DNA of 64,000 nt from the NCBI RefSeq assembly GCF_900460345.1, contig NZ_UHHW01000002.1:124001-188000 (forward strand), given 5' to 3'. Position 1 is the first letter of the stretch, and each line of letters begins with the position of its first letter. Both the position numbers and the translations under genes were made by a program. Shown here one piece after another: positions 33,567-42,306 of this stretch. The notes below the pieces were generated by a model. The model saw only the letters and a program-made list of their open reading frames with translations, made no database searches and had not been told where the DNA came from. Source of the DNA: Trueperella pyogenes. Its GTDB lineage: Bacteria; Actinomycetota; Actinomycetes; Actinomycetales; Actinomycetaceae.

Positions 33567-33886
33567 CATACCGGCTACCGATTCATATATGGGCCTGGTG
33601 GAGGCTATATTCATGTTTTGTGTCGGGCGCCTGGGTGGGTCGGGCCGCTGCCAGCCGGCCAGGCGCCCGGTGGCCCTTGGCGGGCCTGTCGAAACCGCAT
33701 TAGGCTGCTTGGCGCTGTAGCAATCTGCCGCAGGTTACTACAGCGGCAAGCACTTTACTGCAGCGCCGGCCAAGAACCCAGCCCAAACACCCCAGCCCAA
33801 GCAATCAACACTCCGGAATCAACCACAAACCACCAAACGGACTTATAACAGGTTGACAAGCATCGCACTGAACCCTCGAGTGAGGC
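33566..33886. other. Hairpin-rich gap after the bacteriocin locus
   Basis: About 320 bases without a recognisable gene. It holds two large inverted repeats: CGGGCGCCTGG (33624-33634) with 33659-33669, and GCTTGGCGCTGTAG (33707-33720) with 33738-33751 (13 of 14 matching). The palindromes and the abrupt loss of gene content suggest an element end or recombination scar. One or both may end transcripts from either side. Confidence 0.5.
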
Positions 33887-35242
33887 TTAGCCTTGATGTT
33901 TCGGCTGTGCCTTAACCGGGATGAAAGCAAGTAGGCCAAGAATGAGTACGAGCGTGATTCCGAGGATGCCGAAGTAGGCCGCCTCGCCAACACCGATCCC
34001 GAGAACGCTTGCGCCAACTGTGATCGCAGTGGCATACATGAAGGGTGCAAGCGGGGAGATGGCACGGCCAGTCGTCGCATACAGGCCAAAGATCTCGGCT
34101 TCCTCACCAGGAGGCGCGATGCGGGCGAGGTAGGTGCGCGACGCGGACTGGATCGGGCCCACGAACACGCATAGCACCAGGCCAAACACCCAGAACACTT
34201 GCTTCGGGGTGAGTCCGGCGACGCCGTCGTGGAAGACGAAGACCGACATGCCCATAGCCACCATGGACACGAGTGAGATGATGATGACGGCGCGTGCGCC
34301 CAGTTTGTCGTCAAGCCAGCCGAAGCTGATCGTGGCGATGCCGGCGACGACGTTGGTGGCCACGCCGAAGAGAATGACCTCGTTGGGGGCAAAGCCGAAG
34401 GCGTTTCCGGCGAGGACGGCACCGAAGGAGAAGACGCCGGCCAGGCCGTCGCGATAGATCGCTGACGAGAGCAGGAACCACACCACCTGGCGGTCGTGGC
34501 GCCACAGTTCGCGGATTGAGCCGAACAGCTGACGGTAGGCTTCAAAAATGCCCAAGCGGGGGCACTCCGAGCGTGGTGGCTTGTTCTTGAGCCGGAATAG
34601 GAGCGGCAACGACGACGTCAAGAGCCAGATTGCGGCCAGCAGCATCGCGACGCGAATGTTGAGCCCGTTCTCCTTGGTTACGCCGAACCAGCCGACGTCG
34701 GGAGAGATGAAGCCGACGAAGAGAATCATGAGCAGCACGATGCCGCCCAAGTAGCCCAGCCCCCAGCCAAAACCGGAAACGCGGCCAACGTTGTGCGGGG
34801 CGGAAATATCAGAGATGAGGGCGTTGTAGATGACGGAACCCGTCTCGAACATGATGTTGCCCAGGGCAAGGAGGAACAGGCCGAGGATCAAGCCGGGCCG
34901 ACCTGGGGTGACGAAGAAGAGGCAGGCAATGATGATCGCCGTGGACAGCGTCGTGAAACGTAGGACGGTGGCTCGGCGGCCACTGCGATCGACTGCCTGA
35001 CCGAGAGCGGGCGCAACGAGTGCGATGATGAGGCCTGCTGCGGTCATCGCGTAGCCGAGCATCGGGTTGGCCTCTGGACCAAAGAGCTTCGCGTTTGTCA
35101 GGTAGACGGCGAAGACGAACGTGGTAACGACGGCGTTAAACGCGGCCGAGCCCCAATCCCATAGGCCCCAGGCCCACACGTCTTTGGTGAAGGTTTTTGT
35201 GGATGTCGGGTTCGTCGAACCCGAATGTACGTCGGTGTGCAT
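33887..35242 (-). CDS. MFS transporter, UMF1 family
   Basis: A 451-residue transporter from the ATG ending at 35242, with about 12 membrane helices. DVWAWGLWDWGSAAFNAVVTTFVFAVY at the start and GSVIYNALISDISAPHNVGRVSGFGWGLGYLGG are hallmarks of the UMF1/Atg22-like family. Its cargo is unknown (amino-acid efflux is suggested for the fungal Atg22). A -10 TATGTT (35251-35256) ends six bases before the ATG and no ribosome site is visible. It is divergent from cysS. Confidence 0.85.
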   Translation of the reverse strand: MHTDVHSGSTNPTSTKTFTKDVWAWGLWDWGSAAFNAVVTTFVFAVYLTNAKLFGPEANPMLGYAMTAAGLIIALVAPALGQAVDRSGRRATVLRFTTLSTAIIIACLFFVTPGRPGLILGLFLLALGNIMFETGSVIYNALISDISAPHNVGRVSGFGWGLGYLGGIVLLMILFVGFISPDVGWFGVTKENGLNIRVAMLLAAIWLLTSSLPLLFRLKNKPPRSECPRLGIFEAYRQLFGSIRELWRHDRQVVWFLLSSAIYRDGLAGVFSFGAVLAGNAFGFAPNEVILFGVATNVVAGIATISFGWLDDKLGARAVIIISLVSMVAMGMSVFVFHDGVAGLTPKQVFWVFGLVLCVFVGPIQSASRTYLARIAPPGEEAEIFGLYATTGRAISPLAPFMYATAITVGASVLGIGVGEAAYFGILGITLVLILGLLAFIPVKAQPKHQG

Positions 35243-35250
35243 GGTCTTAA

Positions 35251-35281
35251 CATACGTCGTTTTGGTTACTGTGTGGTAACC
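35251..35281. promoter_or_regulatory. Divergent MFS/cysS control region with dyad
   Basis: The -10 TATGTT for the MFS gene (35256 to 35251, minus strand) lies next to GGTTAC-TGTGTG-GTAACC (35264-35281), an 18-base dyad in its -35 region. It could be an operator; the binding protein is unknown. Confidence 0.4.
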
Positions 35282-35318
35282 GGTGTGGATGGAATGGTCG
35301 GGGCGAAGTGGGAACCGG

Positions 35319-35324
35319 TAGGCT
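35319..35324 (+). promoter_or_regulatory. -10 box of cysS, leaderless type
   Basis: TAGGCT ends six bases before GTG 35331. GAGAGG directly abuts the GTG and is too close for a normal ribosome site. Confidence 0.4.
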
Positions 35325-35330
35325 GAGAGG

Positions 35331-36758
35331 GTGAAGATTTTTGATTCGAAAACCAAGTCGCTGCGCGAGTTTACGCCACGAGAACCTGGCAAGGTTGGCA
35401 TCTATCTGTGCGGTGCCACAGTCCAAGGTTGCCCGCACATCGGCCACATGCGTTCAGCACTCGCCTTTGACGTGCTGGTTCGTTGGTTGCGCCGGTGCGG
35501 ATATGACGTGACGATGGTGCGTAACGTGACGGACATTGATGACAAGATCTTGGCCAAGTCCGCCCAAGCCGGTGCTCCATGGTGGGCCTGGGCCTACCGT
35601 CACGAACAAGAATTTACTAAGGCGTACCGCGAACTAGGTGTGCTCGATCCCACATATGAGCCGCGCGCTACTGGCCACGTTCCCGAGATGATCGATCTCA
35701 TGCGGGTGCTGATTGAGCGCGGCCACGCATATCCGGGAGACCCTGGCAACGTCTATTTCGACGTCGCCTCGCTACCTGACTACGGCTCGCTGACCAACCA
35801 ATCTTTGGCGGATCTGCATGCCGACGACGACGAACCGGCCTCCGATAAGCGCGGCCCGCACGATTTTGCCCTGTGGAAAGCGCCGAAAGAAAACGAGCCT
35901 GCCTCGGCGTCGTGGGATACCCCGTGGGGGCGCGGACGCCCAGGCTGGCATCTGGAGTGCTCTGCGATGGCGGGAAAATACTTGGGTGACGCTTTCGATA
36001 TTCACGCAGGTGGCATCGATTTGCGTTTTCCGCACCACGAAAATGAGCAGGCTCAGTCTCACGGTGCAGGTCAGGAGTTTGCACAGTACTGGATGCACAA
36101 CGCGTGGGTGACCATCGACGGGGAGAAGATGAGTAAGTCGCTCGGCAACTCGCTGACGGTAGACAATATTCTCAAAAACTATCCAGCAGTGATCGTCCGG
36201 CTCGCACTCGGTACCGTCCACTACCGCTCGACCGTCGCCTATTCGCAGTCCACGCTCACCGAAGCGGCCGCGATCTGGGATCGCCTGGCCGGATTCGTGC
36301 AGCGTTCGGTGGAAACGGTGGGGGAGGTGCCGCTCGAGGAGATCGCAGCCCTAGGCCGGGACGAGCTCCCAGCAGAATTCGCCGAAGCGATGGACGACGA
36401 CCTCAACGTCTCCGCCGCCCTCGCGCAGATCCACGAGCATGTGACGGCCGGGAACAATGCGCTCGCGAACAACGATCACGTCGAGGCGCGCGCCGAGCAG
36501 GTGCTGGTGCGGGCGATGTTAGACGTGCTCGGTCTCGATCCGATGGCCGAGCCGTGGCGTAATGTGGAAGCGTCGTCGGCGTTGCACGACGCGCTCGACG
36601 CCCTGGTCAACCGCGTGCTGGAGGAGCGCGCCCAGGCGCGCGCGCAGAAGGATTGGGTGCGCGCGGATGCTTTGCGTGACTCGCTCACGCAGGCGGGCAT
36701 CATGGTCGAGGACTCGGCCGAGGGCGTGCGCTGGAAGGTAGGTGGAGATCGTGGCTAA
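35331..36758 (+). CDS. cysS: Cysteinyl-tRNA synthetase
   Basis: A 475-residue class I aminoacyl-tRNA synthetase. It has the HIGH motif in CPHIGHMRSALAFDVLVRW, zinc ligands in LCGATVQGC, GWHLECSAM and PHHENE, the KMSKS motif in GEKMSKSLGN, and a C-terminal anticodon-binding end. The full length with its C-terminal domain and the rlmB gene after it favour CysS over its mycothiol paralogue MshC, which is shorter. The rlmB start lies inside its 3' end. Confidence 0.96.
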   Translation: MKIFDSKTKSLREFTPREPGKVGIYLCGATVQGCPHIGHMRSALAFDVLVRWLRRCGYDVTMVRNVTDIDDKILAKSAQAGAPWWAWAYRHEQEFTKAYRELGVLDPTYEPRATGHVPEMIDLMRVLIERGHAYPGDPGNVYFDVASLPDYGSLTNQSLADLHADDDEPASDKRGPHDFALWKAPKENEPASASWDTPWGRGRPGWHLECSAMAGKYLGDAFDIHAGGIDLRFPHHENEQAQSHGAGQEFAQYWMHNAWVTIDGEKMSKSLGNSLTVDNILKNYPAVIVRLALGTVHYRSTVAYSQSTLTEAAAIWDRLAGFVQRSVETVGEVPLEEIAALGRDELPAEFAEAMDDDLNVSAALAQIHEHVTAGNNALANNDHVEARAEQVLVRAMLDVLGLDPMAEPWRNVEASSALHDALDALVNRVLEERAQARAQKDWVRADALRDSLTQAGIMVEDSAEGVRWKVGGDRG

Positions 36759-37728
36759 TTCTCATCGCGGGCGCCCCGGTGCTGTCCGTAAAAACGCGAA
36801 AAAAGGCGCGAACAAGGGCACGGGCGGGCACTCTCGCAAGAGGCTCGTAGGTAGAGGGCCGACCCCGAAGGCCGAGGATCGCACCTACCATCCCGCTCAC
36901 AAGAAGAAGCTCGAACGGGAGGCCGCCGCCAAGCGCGCGGAAGGCCCGAAGCTGCGCGGCCACCTGCATCAGCCCGAGGGCTACGAACTCGTGTGCGGGC
37001 GCAATCCCGTTTATGAGGCTGTCCAATCTGGTATCCCCTACGAGCGGGTCTTCCTGGTCGGCGCCATGTCTCACGACGACCGAGTGGCCGAGGTGGCTCG
37101 AGCCGCGATGAACTCCGGCACGGCGATCATCGAGGTGACGCGCAGCGAACTCGACAAGATGACTAGCGGTGCCGTCCACCAGGGAGTGGCGATCGAGGTG
37201 CCACCTTATGAATATGTCGACGTGGATGACCTCGTGGACATCGCCGCCGACTCCGTGCGCCCCGGACTCATCGTCGCCCTTGATTCGGTGACCGACCCGC
37301 ATAACCTGGGCGCGGTGATGCGCTCGGCTGCCGCATTTCGCGCCGACGGTATTCTCATCCCCGAACGCCGCACAGCCTCGGTCAACGCAACGGTGTGGAA
37401 GGTCTCCGCCGGCGCCGCAGCACGGCTTCCCGTCGCAAGGGAAACTAACCTCGTTCGCTCACTGAAGTACCTCCAGGAGCAGGGCTATTTCGTCGTCGGG
37501 CTAGCTGGCGACGGCGAGGTAAACGTGGCCGACGCCGACATGGCCACCGTCCCACTCGTGCTCGTCACTGGTTCCGAAGGGGGAGGCCTTTCCCGCCTCG
37601 TCCGAGACACGTGCGACCTCATCGTGTCCATCCCCATCGACATCGCGACAGAATCGCTCAACGCAGCTGTCGCCACCGGTATCGCGCTGTACCAAATCGA
37701 CCAAGATCGAAAAGCCGGTACGGCCTAA
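36751..37728 (+). CDS. rlmB: 23S rRNA (guanosine-2'-O-)-methyltransferase RlmB-like
   Basis: A SpoU-family RNA 2'-O-methyltransferase. From GTG 36751 (GGTGGAG just upstream) it has 325 residues; GTG 36742 is an alternative. A long basic N-terminus (RKNAKKGANKGTGG) is typical of actinobacterial members. The substrate-binding domain starts at YELVCGRNPVYEAV. SpoU motifs are DPHNLGAVMRSAAAF, VTGSEGGGLSRLV and IPIDIATESLNAAVATGIALYQ, which build the SAM-binding knot. It overlaps cysS by eight bases. Confidence 0.92.
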   Translation: MANSHRGRPGAVRKNAKKGANKGTGGHSRKRLVGRGPTPKAEDRTYHPAHKKKLEREAAAKRAEGPKLRGHLHQPEGYELVCGRNPVYEAVQSGIPYERVFLVGAMSHDDRVAEVARAAMNSGTAIIEVTRSELDKMTSGAVHQGVAIEVPPYEYVDVDDLVDIAADSVRPGLIVALDSVTDPHNLGAVMRSAAAFRADGILIPERRTASVNATVWKVSAGAAARLPVARETNLVRSLKYLQEQGYFVVGLAGDGEVNVADADMATVPLVLVTGSEGGGLSRLVRDTCDLIVSIPIDIATESLNAAVATGIALYQIDQDRKAGTA

Positions 37729-37773
37729 CCGCAGGCCACGGCCTGCGATATGCTGACCTTTGAAGGAGGCGAC

Positions 37774-39045
37774 ATGGCAGCTTGGCGTACAGTTCACGGA
37801 CATATCCAAAGACTTGACCCGACACTGGTCACTGACGAGGACATCAGGGTGTTCTTTGCGGAGGAGCGCATCCTCGGCCGCGGTCAATCGGACGGCGAAG
37901 GAGGCTTCGACTTCGAAGTGGCCGTGGGGGGCCGGCGTCGTCGTGTCGCCACGCTGGACGAGAACGGCACAGTGTTCCGCGGGCGCTCGGTGGGTGACCT
38001 CGTCGAAGAGCTCTCCGGGCGGCTGCGGAAAGTCGAGGTGGAGTTAGACGGCACGGTTGCACACGGTCCGATCGATATCGGCTCGGTGGATGTGTCGGAT
38101 GAGGCGCTCCTCGAGGACGTCGACGACGAAGCCACCACCGACGCCCAGATCCATGACTCCGCCTTCGACCGCGAGGGCGCGATGCTCGTGATCGTCGACC
38201 TGCCGCTATCCGAGGTTCCCGGTATCGTCAAAACCGAAGACAAGGAGGTGGCGGTCTCGAAGCTGGGCGACGCGCTCGTGATGGTTGCTCAGGCCAGCCT
38301 CGACTCCGTGCGCAGTATCTTCCCGCGGCCGTCTTACCAGATGATGGTGTCGGCGGGGAGCGCAGAGCAGAACCCCACGCTCTACGTGCGGCGCGACAAC
38401 TCCTACCTGACCTGGGATTGGAGCGGAGAGCTTCCCGTTTTCGGATGGATCGACCCGGACACGGAAGCCTACGAGTTCGTGGTAGACGAAACGGGCGCCG
38501 GAGCGGTTGCGCGCAAAATGGTGGCCGACGTCATTGCCGTGCGCTTCGCCGACATCCGCAACGCCCTGCGCGCGCAAACCAACGGCGTGCGCGCGCTAAT
38601 CGAAGCCCTTGGTCTTCCCGCAGAATTTGCGGATGTGCTCGACGGGAGGGGTGAGCTTTCCAGTATTCCCAGCTCTCGCCTCTTCGAACCGAGCACCGCT
38701 GGCGCGGCCTTCGAGGATCGCCTCGCGTTCGAACTCGCCGGAGAAGGATTCGTCGAACCGACTGTAGCGGGGGCCTACCGCAAGGTTTATTTGGAACGCA
38801 CATGGGCCGTTGCGCTGGCCTCGGCCGTGCAGACCGCCGTCGCCGGAGCAATGCTCGCTGCGGCTTTCGGGCGGTCAAACGCGGGGAAGCCGTGGCGGAT
38901 GTTGGCGGCGCTCGGGGGCGCCGGTGTCGTGTCAGGTCTGACGCGCATCCTCACCACCGCCTACGCGAGCCAGCTCGTCAACCAGCGCCAATCCGACATC
39001 GACACCTGGAAGCGCATGCATAACTGGCAGGAGAAACATGACTGA
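37774..39045 (+). CDS. Uncharacterised actinobacterial protein
   Basis: A 423-residue protein of unknown function, start ATG 37774 behind GAAGGAGG. The N-terminal half is acidic with many Asp and Glu (LLEDVDDEATTDAQIHD) and a beta-rich middle (TLYVRRDNSYLTWDWSGELPVFGWIDPDTEAYEF). A hydrophobic stretch near the C-terminus (WAVALASAVQTAVAGAMLAAAF) may be a membrane helix. No catalytic motif is recognisable. It lies after rlmB and overlaps the ASCH-domain gene by eight bases, so the two are probably translated together. Confidence 0.75.
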   Translation: MAAWRTVHGHIQRLDPTLVTDEDIRVFFAEERILGRGQSDGEGGFDFEVAVGGRRRRVATLDENGTVFRGRSVGDLVEELSGRLRKVEVELDGTVAHGPIDIGSVDVSDEALLEDVDDEATTDAQIHDSAFDREGAMLVIVDLPLSEVPGIVKTEDKEVAVSKLGDALVMVAQASLDSVRSIFPRPSYQMMVSAGSAEQNPTLYVRRDNSYLTWDWSGELPVFGWIDPDTEAYEFVVDETGAGAVARKMVADVIAVRFADIRNALRAQTNGVRALIEALGLPAEFADVLDGRGELSSIPSSRLFEPSTAGAAFEDRLAFELAGEGFVEPTVAGAYRKVYLERTWAVALASAVQTAVAGAMLAAAFGRSNAGKPWRMLAALGGAGVVSGLTRILTTAYASQLVNQRQSDIDTWKRMHNWQEKHD

Positions 39046-39559
39046 TCTTCCCATTGAACCCACCGACGCGGACCTCGAAGCGTTCTGGACCCACGCGATT
39101 ATCGCCGGTCGCCTCAATCCGATCGACGCCGTGGGTGGGCAAACCGACGTGGTCTCGCTGCAGCCGGGCGCGTTCGCGTTCGGGACGACGCGGCGGCAGG
39201 CCAACGAGCTCGCCGAGCGGGTCCTTGCAGGAGACAAGACCGCCACGAGTAGCTTCCGGGCCGCCTACGACGTCGCGGGCCAGCCCCTGCCGACCGTGGA
39301 CGACATGTGGATTTTGTGCGACGGCGAAGGGTGCCCGCGCGCACTGCTGCGCAACACCGCTGTGGTGGTGAATCCATTTGGTGAGATTGGCGCTGATATT
39401 GCCAGCGCTGAGGGCGAAGGTGACCTGACGGCGTGGCGTGCCGACCATGAAGCGTTCTTCACCTCCGAGGGCAGTGAGATTGGCTACACGTTTGACCCTG
39501 CGGGCGATGTGGTGACCGAGTTTTTCACGGTACTTTACGCCAACGAGCAGACTCGCTAA
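39038..39559 (+). CDS. ASCH-domain protein
   Basis: A 173-residue protein with an ASCH (RNA-binding, PUA-like) domain: AFGTTRRQANELAERVLAGDKTATSSFRAAY, then PLPTVDDMWILCDGEGCPRALLRNTAVVV and EGDLTAWRADHEAFF. ASCH proteins bind RNA or act on modified nucleosides; some are N4-acetylcytidine amidohydrolases. The Lys-Thr-Ala-Thr (GDKTATSS) motif fits that subgroup. It is co-translated with the unknown gene upstream and followed by a good terminator. Confidence 0.8.
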   Translation: MTDLPIEPTDADLEAFWTHAIIAGRLNPIDAVGGQTDVVSLQPGAFAFGTTRRQANELAERVLAGDKTATSSFRAAYDVAGQPLPTVDDMWILCDGEGCPRALLRNTAVVVNPFGEIGADIASAEGEGDLTAWRADHEAFFTSEGSEIGYTFDPAGDVVTEFFTVLYANEQTR

Positions 39560-39578
39560 TCGTCCGCTAGGTGGATAG

Positions 39579-39611
39579 TTGTCTCGCCGCATGGCGAGAC
39601 AATTTCTGTTT
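39579..39611 (+). terminator. Intrinsic terminator after ASCH gene
   Basis: TTGTCTCGCC-GCAT-GGCGAGACAA (39579-39602), a 10-bp stem with a tetraloop, followed by TTTCTGTTT. Confidence 0.85.
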
Positions 39612-39697
39612 GGGACAGCTCATGAGTACTATCGTGCAGGGTCGCACATGCGGCTACGGCCGCGAGCACCTCATCGTTTTACTGCATGGAGGCTCGT

Positions 39698-41059
39698 ATG
39701 GCTGTTATTACCTGGAAGCTGCACGGCGATGGTCGTTCCATCGCACCGGGTGCAGTAGTTCATCCCGACGAAAGATTGTCGTGGCCGATCACATTCGGTA
39801 TCGGCGCACAACACGTGGTGGCCATGTTTGGGGCCACCTTTTTAGTACCCCTATTGACCGGATTCGACCCGGCGACCACCCTCTTCTTCACCGGTGTGGG
39901 AACCATCCTCTTCCTGCTGATCACCGCAGGCCGACTGCCGTCCTACCTCGGATCGTCCTTCGCGCTCATCGCTCCAATCGGGGCTGTCACCGGGTATGTC
40001 GCCGGTGGCGGCGCAGCGGTCGATGAGGCAAAGGCCGCCCTGGCTCAGGGCGGAGTGATCGCTGCGGGTGCGGCGCTCGCGCTAGTCGGCGTCGTCGTAC
40101 ACTTTGCCGGGGCGCGTTGGATCGACTGGCTCATGCCCCCAATCGTCACCGGCGCGATTGTCTCCCTCATCGGCTTCAACCTTGCCCCTGCAGCCTGGGG
40201 AAACGTGAAGCAAGCGCCGGTGACCGCGATCGTCACCATCGTGACCGTCTTGCTTGTGACCGTCCTGTTCAAAGGCGTCATCGGGCGGCTGTCGATCCTC
40301 ATTGGCGTCGTCGTCGGCTACATCACCGCAGTACTGCGCGGCGAGGTGAACTTTGACGCGATCTCATCGGCCGGATGGGTCGGCGTGCCACATTTCCGCG
40401 CCCCCGACTTCGACGTCACGCTCCTGGGCCTATTCGTGCCCGTCGTGCTCGTGCTAGTCGCTGAGAACGTGGGTCACGTCAAGTCCGTAGCGGCCATGAC
40501 CGGTCAAGACCTGGACGACGTCACCGGGCGCGCTCTCTTCGCCGACGGCGTCTCCACCATGTTCGCTGGAACCGGAGGCGGGTCCGGCACCACCACCTAC
40601 GCCGAAAACATCGGCGTCATGGCCGCGACCCGCGTCTACTCGACCGCCGCATACGTCGTCGCCGCAGTCATCGCCCTCGCGCTGTCCATGCTCCCCAAGT
40701 TCGGACAGCTCATCGCCACTATCCCGCCCGGCGTCCTCGGCGGAGCCGCGACCGTCCTTTACGGCATGATTGGCATGCTGGGAGTGCGCATATGGGTGCA
40801 GAACAGAGTGGATTTCTCCGACCCGGTCAACCTCAATACCGCCGCCGTCGCCATGGTTCTAGCCATCGCGAACTACACCTGGCACTGGGGTGACATGGTG
40901 TTCGAAGGCATCGCCCTCGGCTCGTTTAGTGCAATCATCATCTACCACGTGATGCGCGCAATCTCGCGTTGGCGTGGCACCACCATCGAGCCAGCCACCC
41001 CGGCCTCCGCGCCCGCTGGCGCCGAGCTTGAACCCGGTGCACTGAATCGCGAGCCTTGA
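39698..41059 (+). CDS. Uracil/xanthine permease, NCS2 family
   Basis: A 453-residue nucleobase symporter from ATG 39698 with GGAGG five bases upstream. About 14 membrane segments. LSWPITFGIGAQHVVAMFGATFLVPLLTGFDP is the family start; VLVLVAENVGHVKSVAAMTGQ carries the conserved Glu; GGGSGTTTYAENIGVMAATRVYS has the second Glu/Asn pair. It probably imports uracil with protons, as UraA does, though xanthine cannot be excluded. It is monocistronic with terminators on both sides. Confidence 0.9.
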   Translation: MAVITWKLHGDGRSIAPGAVVHPDERLSWPITFGIGAQHVVAMFGATFLVPLLTGFDPATTLFFTGVGTILFLLITAGRLPSYLGSSFALIAPIGAVTGYVAGGGAAVDEAKAALAQGGVIAAGAALALVGVVVHFAGARWIDWLMPPIVTGAIVSLIGFNLAPAAWGNVKQAPVTAIVTIVTVLLVTVLFKGVIGRLSILIGVVVGYITAVLRGEVNFDAISSAGWVGVPHFRAPDFDVTLLGLFVPVVLVLVAENVGHVKSVAAMTGQDLDDVTGRALFADGVSTMFAGTGGGSGTTTYAENIGVMAATRVYSTAAYVVAAVIALALSMLPKFGQLIATIPPGVLGGAATVLYGMIGMLGVRIWVQNRVDFSDPVNLNTAAVAMVLAIANYTWHWGDMVFEGIALGSFSAIIIYHVMRAISRWRGTTIEPATPASAPAGAELEPGALNREP

Positions 41060-41079
41060 TCGGGCCGCTATAACGGCAC

Positions 41080-41109
41080 GCGGCCATAACTCTGGGCGGT
41101 TATGGCCGC
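41080..41109. terminator. Terminator between permease and LytR_C gene
   Basis: An 11-bp perfect stem, GCGGCCATAAC (41080-41090) with GTTATGGCCGC (41099-41109), between convergent genes. No clear U-run. Confidence 0.6.
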
Positions 41110-41123
41110 TGGCCGCGGCGTCG

Positions 41124-41735
41124 TTACTCCTCGAAATCTGCCAACGGCGTGCATCCCTTAATCGGCGCCATCGCCTCAGTCAGCTGCTCTTTGGTGGGAG
41201 AAGCCACCATCTCCGTATAACCCGAACCGAGCACGACCTCCACCACCTGATTGGTGATATTCGGATCGATGTGGACTGTGGCATCTGGGAAGTATGCGCG
41301 CAGGGTGTAGGCGCTCGTCACGCCGTCGGAACTCGTATAAATCCGAACCGGCTCCAAGAACTTATCGCCCGCCCAATTCGCCGTCTCTGAAACAACGACG
41401 CCAGCCGTGGACAACGACGTCGCCACGCTGCCTGCCAGCCCAGATCGGTTACTCGAGTTAAAGACCTTAGCGGTGATAGTGGTTGGGTCCACATGCCCAG
41501 CCCCATCGATCGGGCACACAATTGCGTTGGTATCGGGTGCCTTGGAGAACTCACGCTCAAACGGAAACGGGAGCAGGCCGGACCACGTTAACGTGCCCAA
41601 AACGAGGAGCACCGCCATGATGGCGATGATCGAACCAAAAACAACAGTTTGGCGCTGTTGCGTGCGCTTCTTGTACTCGGCGCGGACGTTAGAACTCACC
41701 TTCCCAATGTAGCCGATATAGGCGGCAATGCGCAC
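41124..41735 (-). CDS. Membrane-anchored LytR C-terminal domain protein
   Basis: A protein of up to 203 residues with one membrane helix (TVVFGSIIAIMAVLLVLGTLTW) and an outer LytR_C domain (ITAKVFNSSNRSGLAGSVATSLSTAGVVVSETANW, VRIYTSSDG, VVLGSGY). LytR_C occurs at the end of LytR-CpsA-Psr wall ligases; here it stands alone, a common actinobacterial form with unknown cell-envelope function. The start is uncertain: GTG 41735 or GTG 41699 (SSNVRAEYKKR), neither with a clear ribosome site. Confidence 0.75.
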   Translation of the reverse strand: MRIAAYIGYIGKVSSNVRAEYKKRTQQRQTVVFGSIIAIMAVLLVLGTLTWSGLLPFPFEREFSKAPDTNAIVCPIDGAGHVDPTTITAKVFNSSNRSGLAGSVATSLSTAGVVVSETANWAGDKFLEPVRIYTSSDGVTSAYTLRAYFPDATVHIDPNITNQVVEVVLGSGYTEMVASPTKEQLTEAMAPIKGCTPLADFEE

Positions 41736-41754
41736 GAATATAGCCGTTCAAAAC

Positions 41755-41847
41755 AAAGGACTCCCCACGCACCCGCCAGAGCTCGAGTACCCTTGCTGCA
41801 TTCCTGCCCTGGGGGAGTTCCTCAAGATGACGCCACGTGGGGAGCCG
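41755..41847 (-). ncRNA. ffs: Signal recognition particle RNA, small bacterial type
   Basis: On the minus strand the segment reads CTCCCCACG at the start and CGTGGGGAG near the end (plus-strand 41836-41844 and 41761-41769), closing a long hairpin. The tip has CAGGGCAGGAATGCAGCAAG, with the GGAA tetraloop and the asymmetric loops of the Ffh-binding site. A U-rich stretch (TCCTTTGTTTT) follows. It forms the SRP with Ffh to target membrane proteins. About 90-95 bases. Confidence 0.88.
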
Positions 41848-41853
41848 AGGTCG

Positions 41854-41881
41854 ATCTTATCACGAGTTCGGGTCGAAACAA
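41854..41881 (-). promoter_or_regulatory. SRP RNA promoter
   Basis: TTGTTT (41876-41881) and TAAGAT (41854-41859) on the minus strand with a 16-base spacer; the predicted start near 41847 fits the hairpin end. Confidence 0.5.
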
Positions 41882-41985
41882 TTTCCGAGGTGAGACTAAC
41901 TGCACCCGCGGCAGTTCGCACACGATTTCCCAAAGCGAGGCATGTTTCGTAGACTGAGTAGGCAGATTCGTTGAGTCTGTGCCGA

Positions 41986-42073
41986 GGAGGATTCGCCTAG
42001 CGGCCTATGGCGCTCGCTTGGAAAGCGGGTTGGGTTAACGCCCTCGGGGGTTCGAATCCCCCATCCTCCGCCA
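41986..42073 (+). tRNA. tRNA-Ser (anticodon GGA)
   Basis: An 88-base class II tRNA. The acceptor stem is GGAGGAT (41986-41992) with ATCCTCC (42063-42069), then G and an encoded CCA. The anticodon loop TTGGAAA gives GGA, reading UCC/UCU serine codons. The long variable arm and the T loop GGTTCGAATCCC fit tRNA-Ser. A TAGACT -10 lies at 41950-41955. Confidence 0.95.
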
Positions 42074-42087
42074 AGTGCCCCTTCCGG

Positions 42088-42112
42088 AAGCCCCGGGAGG
42101 GGCTTTTCTGTT
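42088..42112 (+). terminator. Terminator of the tRNA-Ser gene
   Basis: AAGCCCC-GGGA-GGGGCTT (42088-42105), followed by TTCTGTT. Confidence 0.85.
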
Positions 42113-42306
42113 GGGTTTTCGCGGGTTTTGTCTAGTAGCCCACCATTGCTGCACCGCCAACATAACAGCCAAAATAAAAACTGGGGTGCCCGCCGAGACA
42201 CTCCAGAATGTGTTTCCGTTAGCGATGTAGATAAGGAGATCGCCATTAAAAGCCAATTGCATTAGTAGTTTTCTATGCGGTTGTCATAGCTGCTGGACTG
42301 TATTAC

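Noticed and set aside
33519..33848. A 109-codon frame after the bacteriocin locus taken as a separate gene
   Set aside because: No ribosome site at its start and it runs through large hairpins; it is discussed only as a possible former tail of the coupled small frame.
35331..36758. MshC (mycothiol ligase) instead of CysS
   Set aside because: The C-terminal anticodon-binding part is present and rlmB follows, the usual cysS context.
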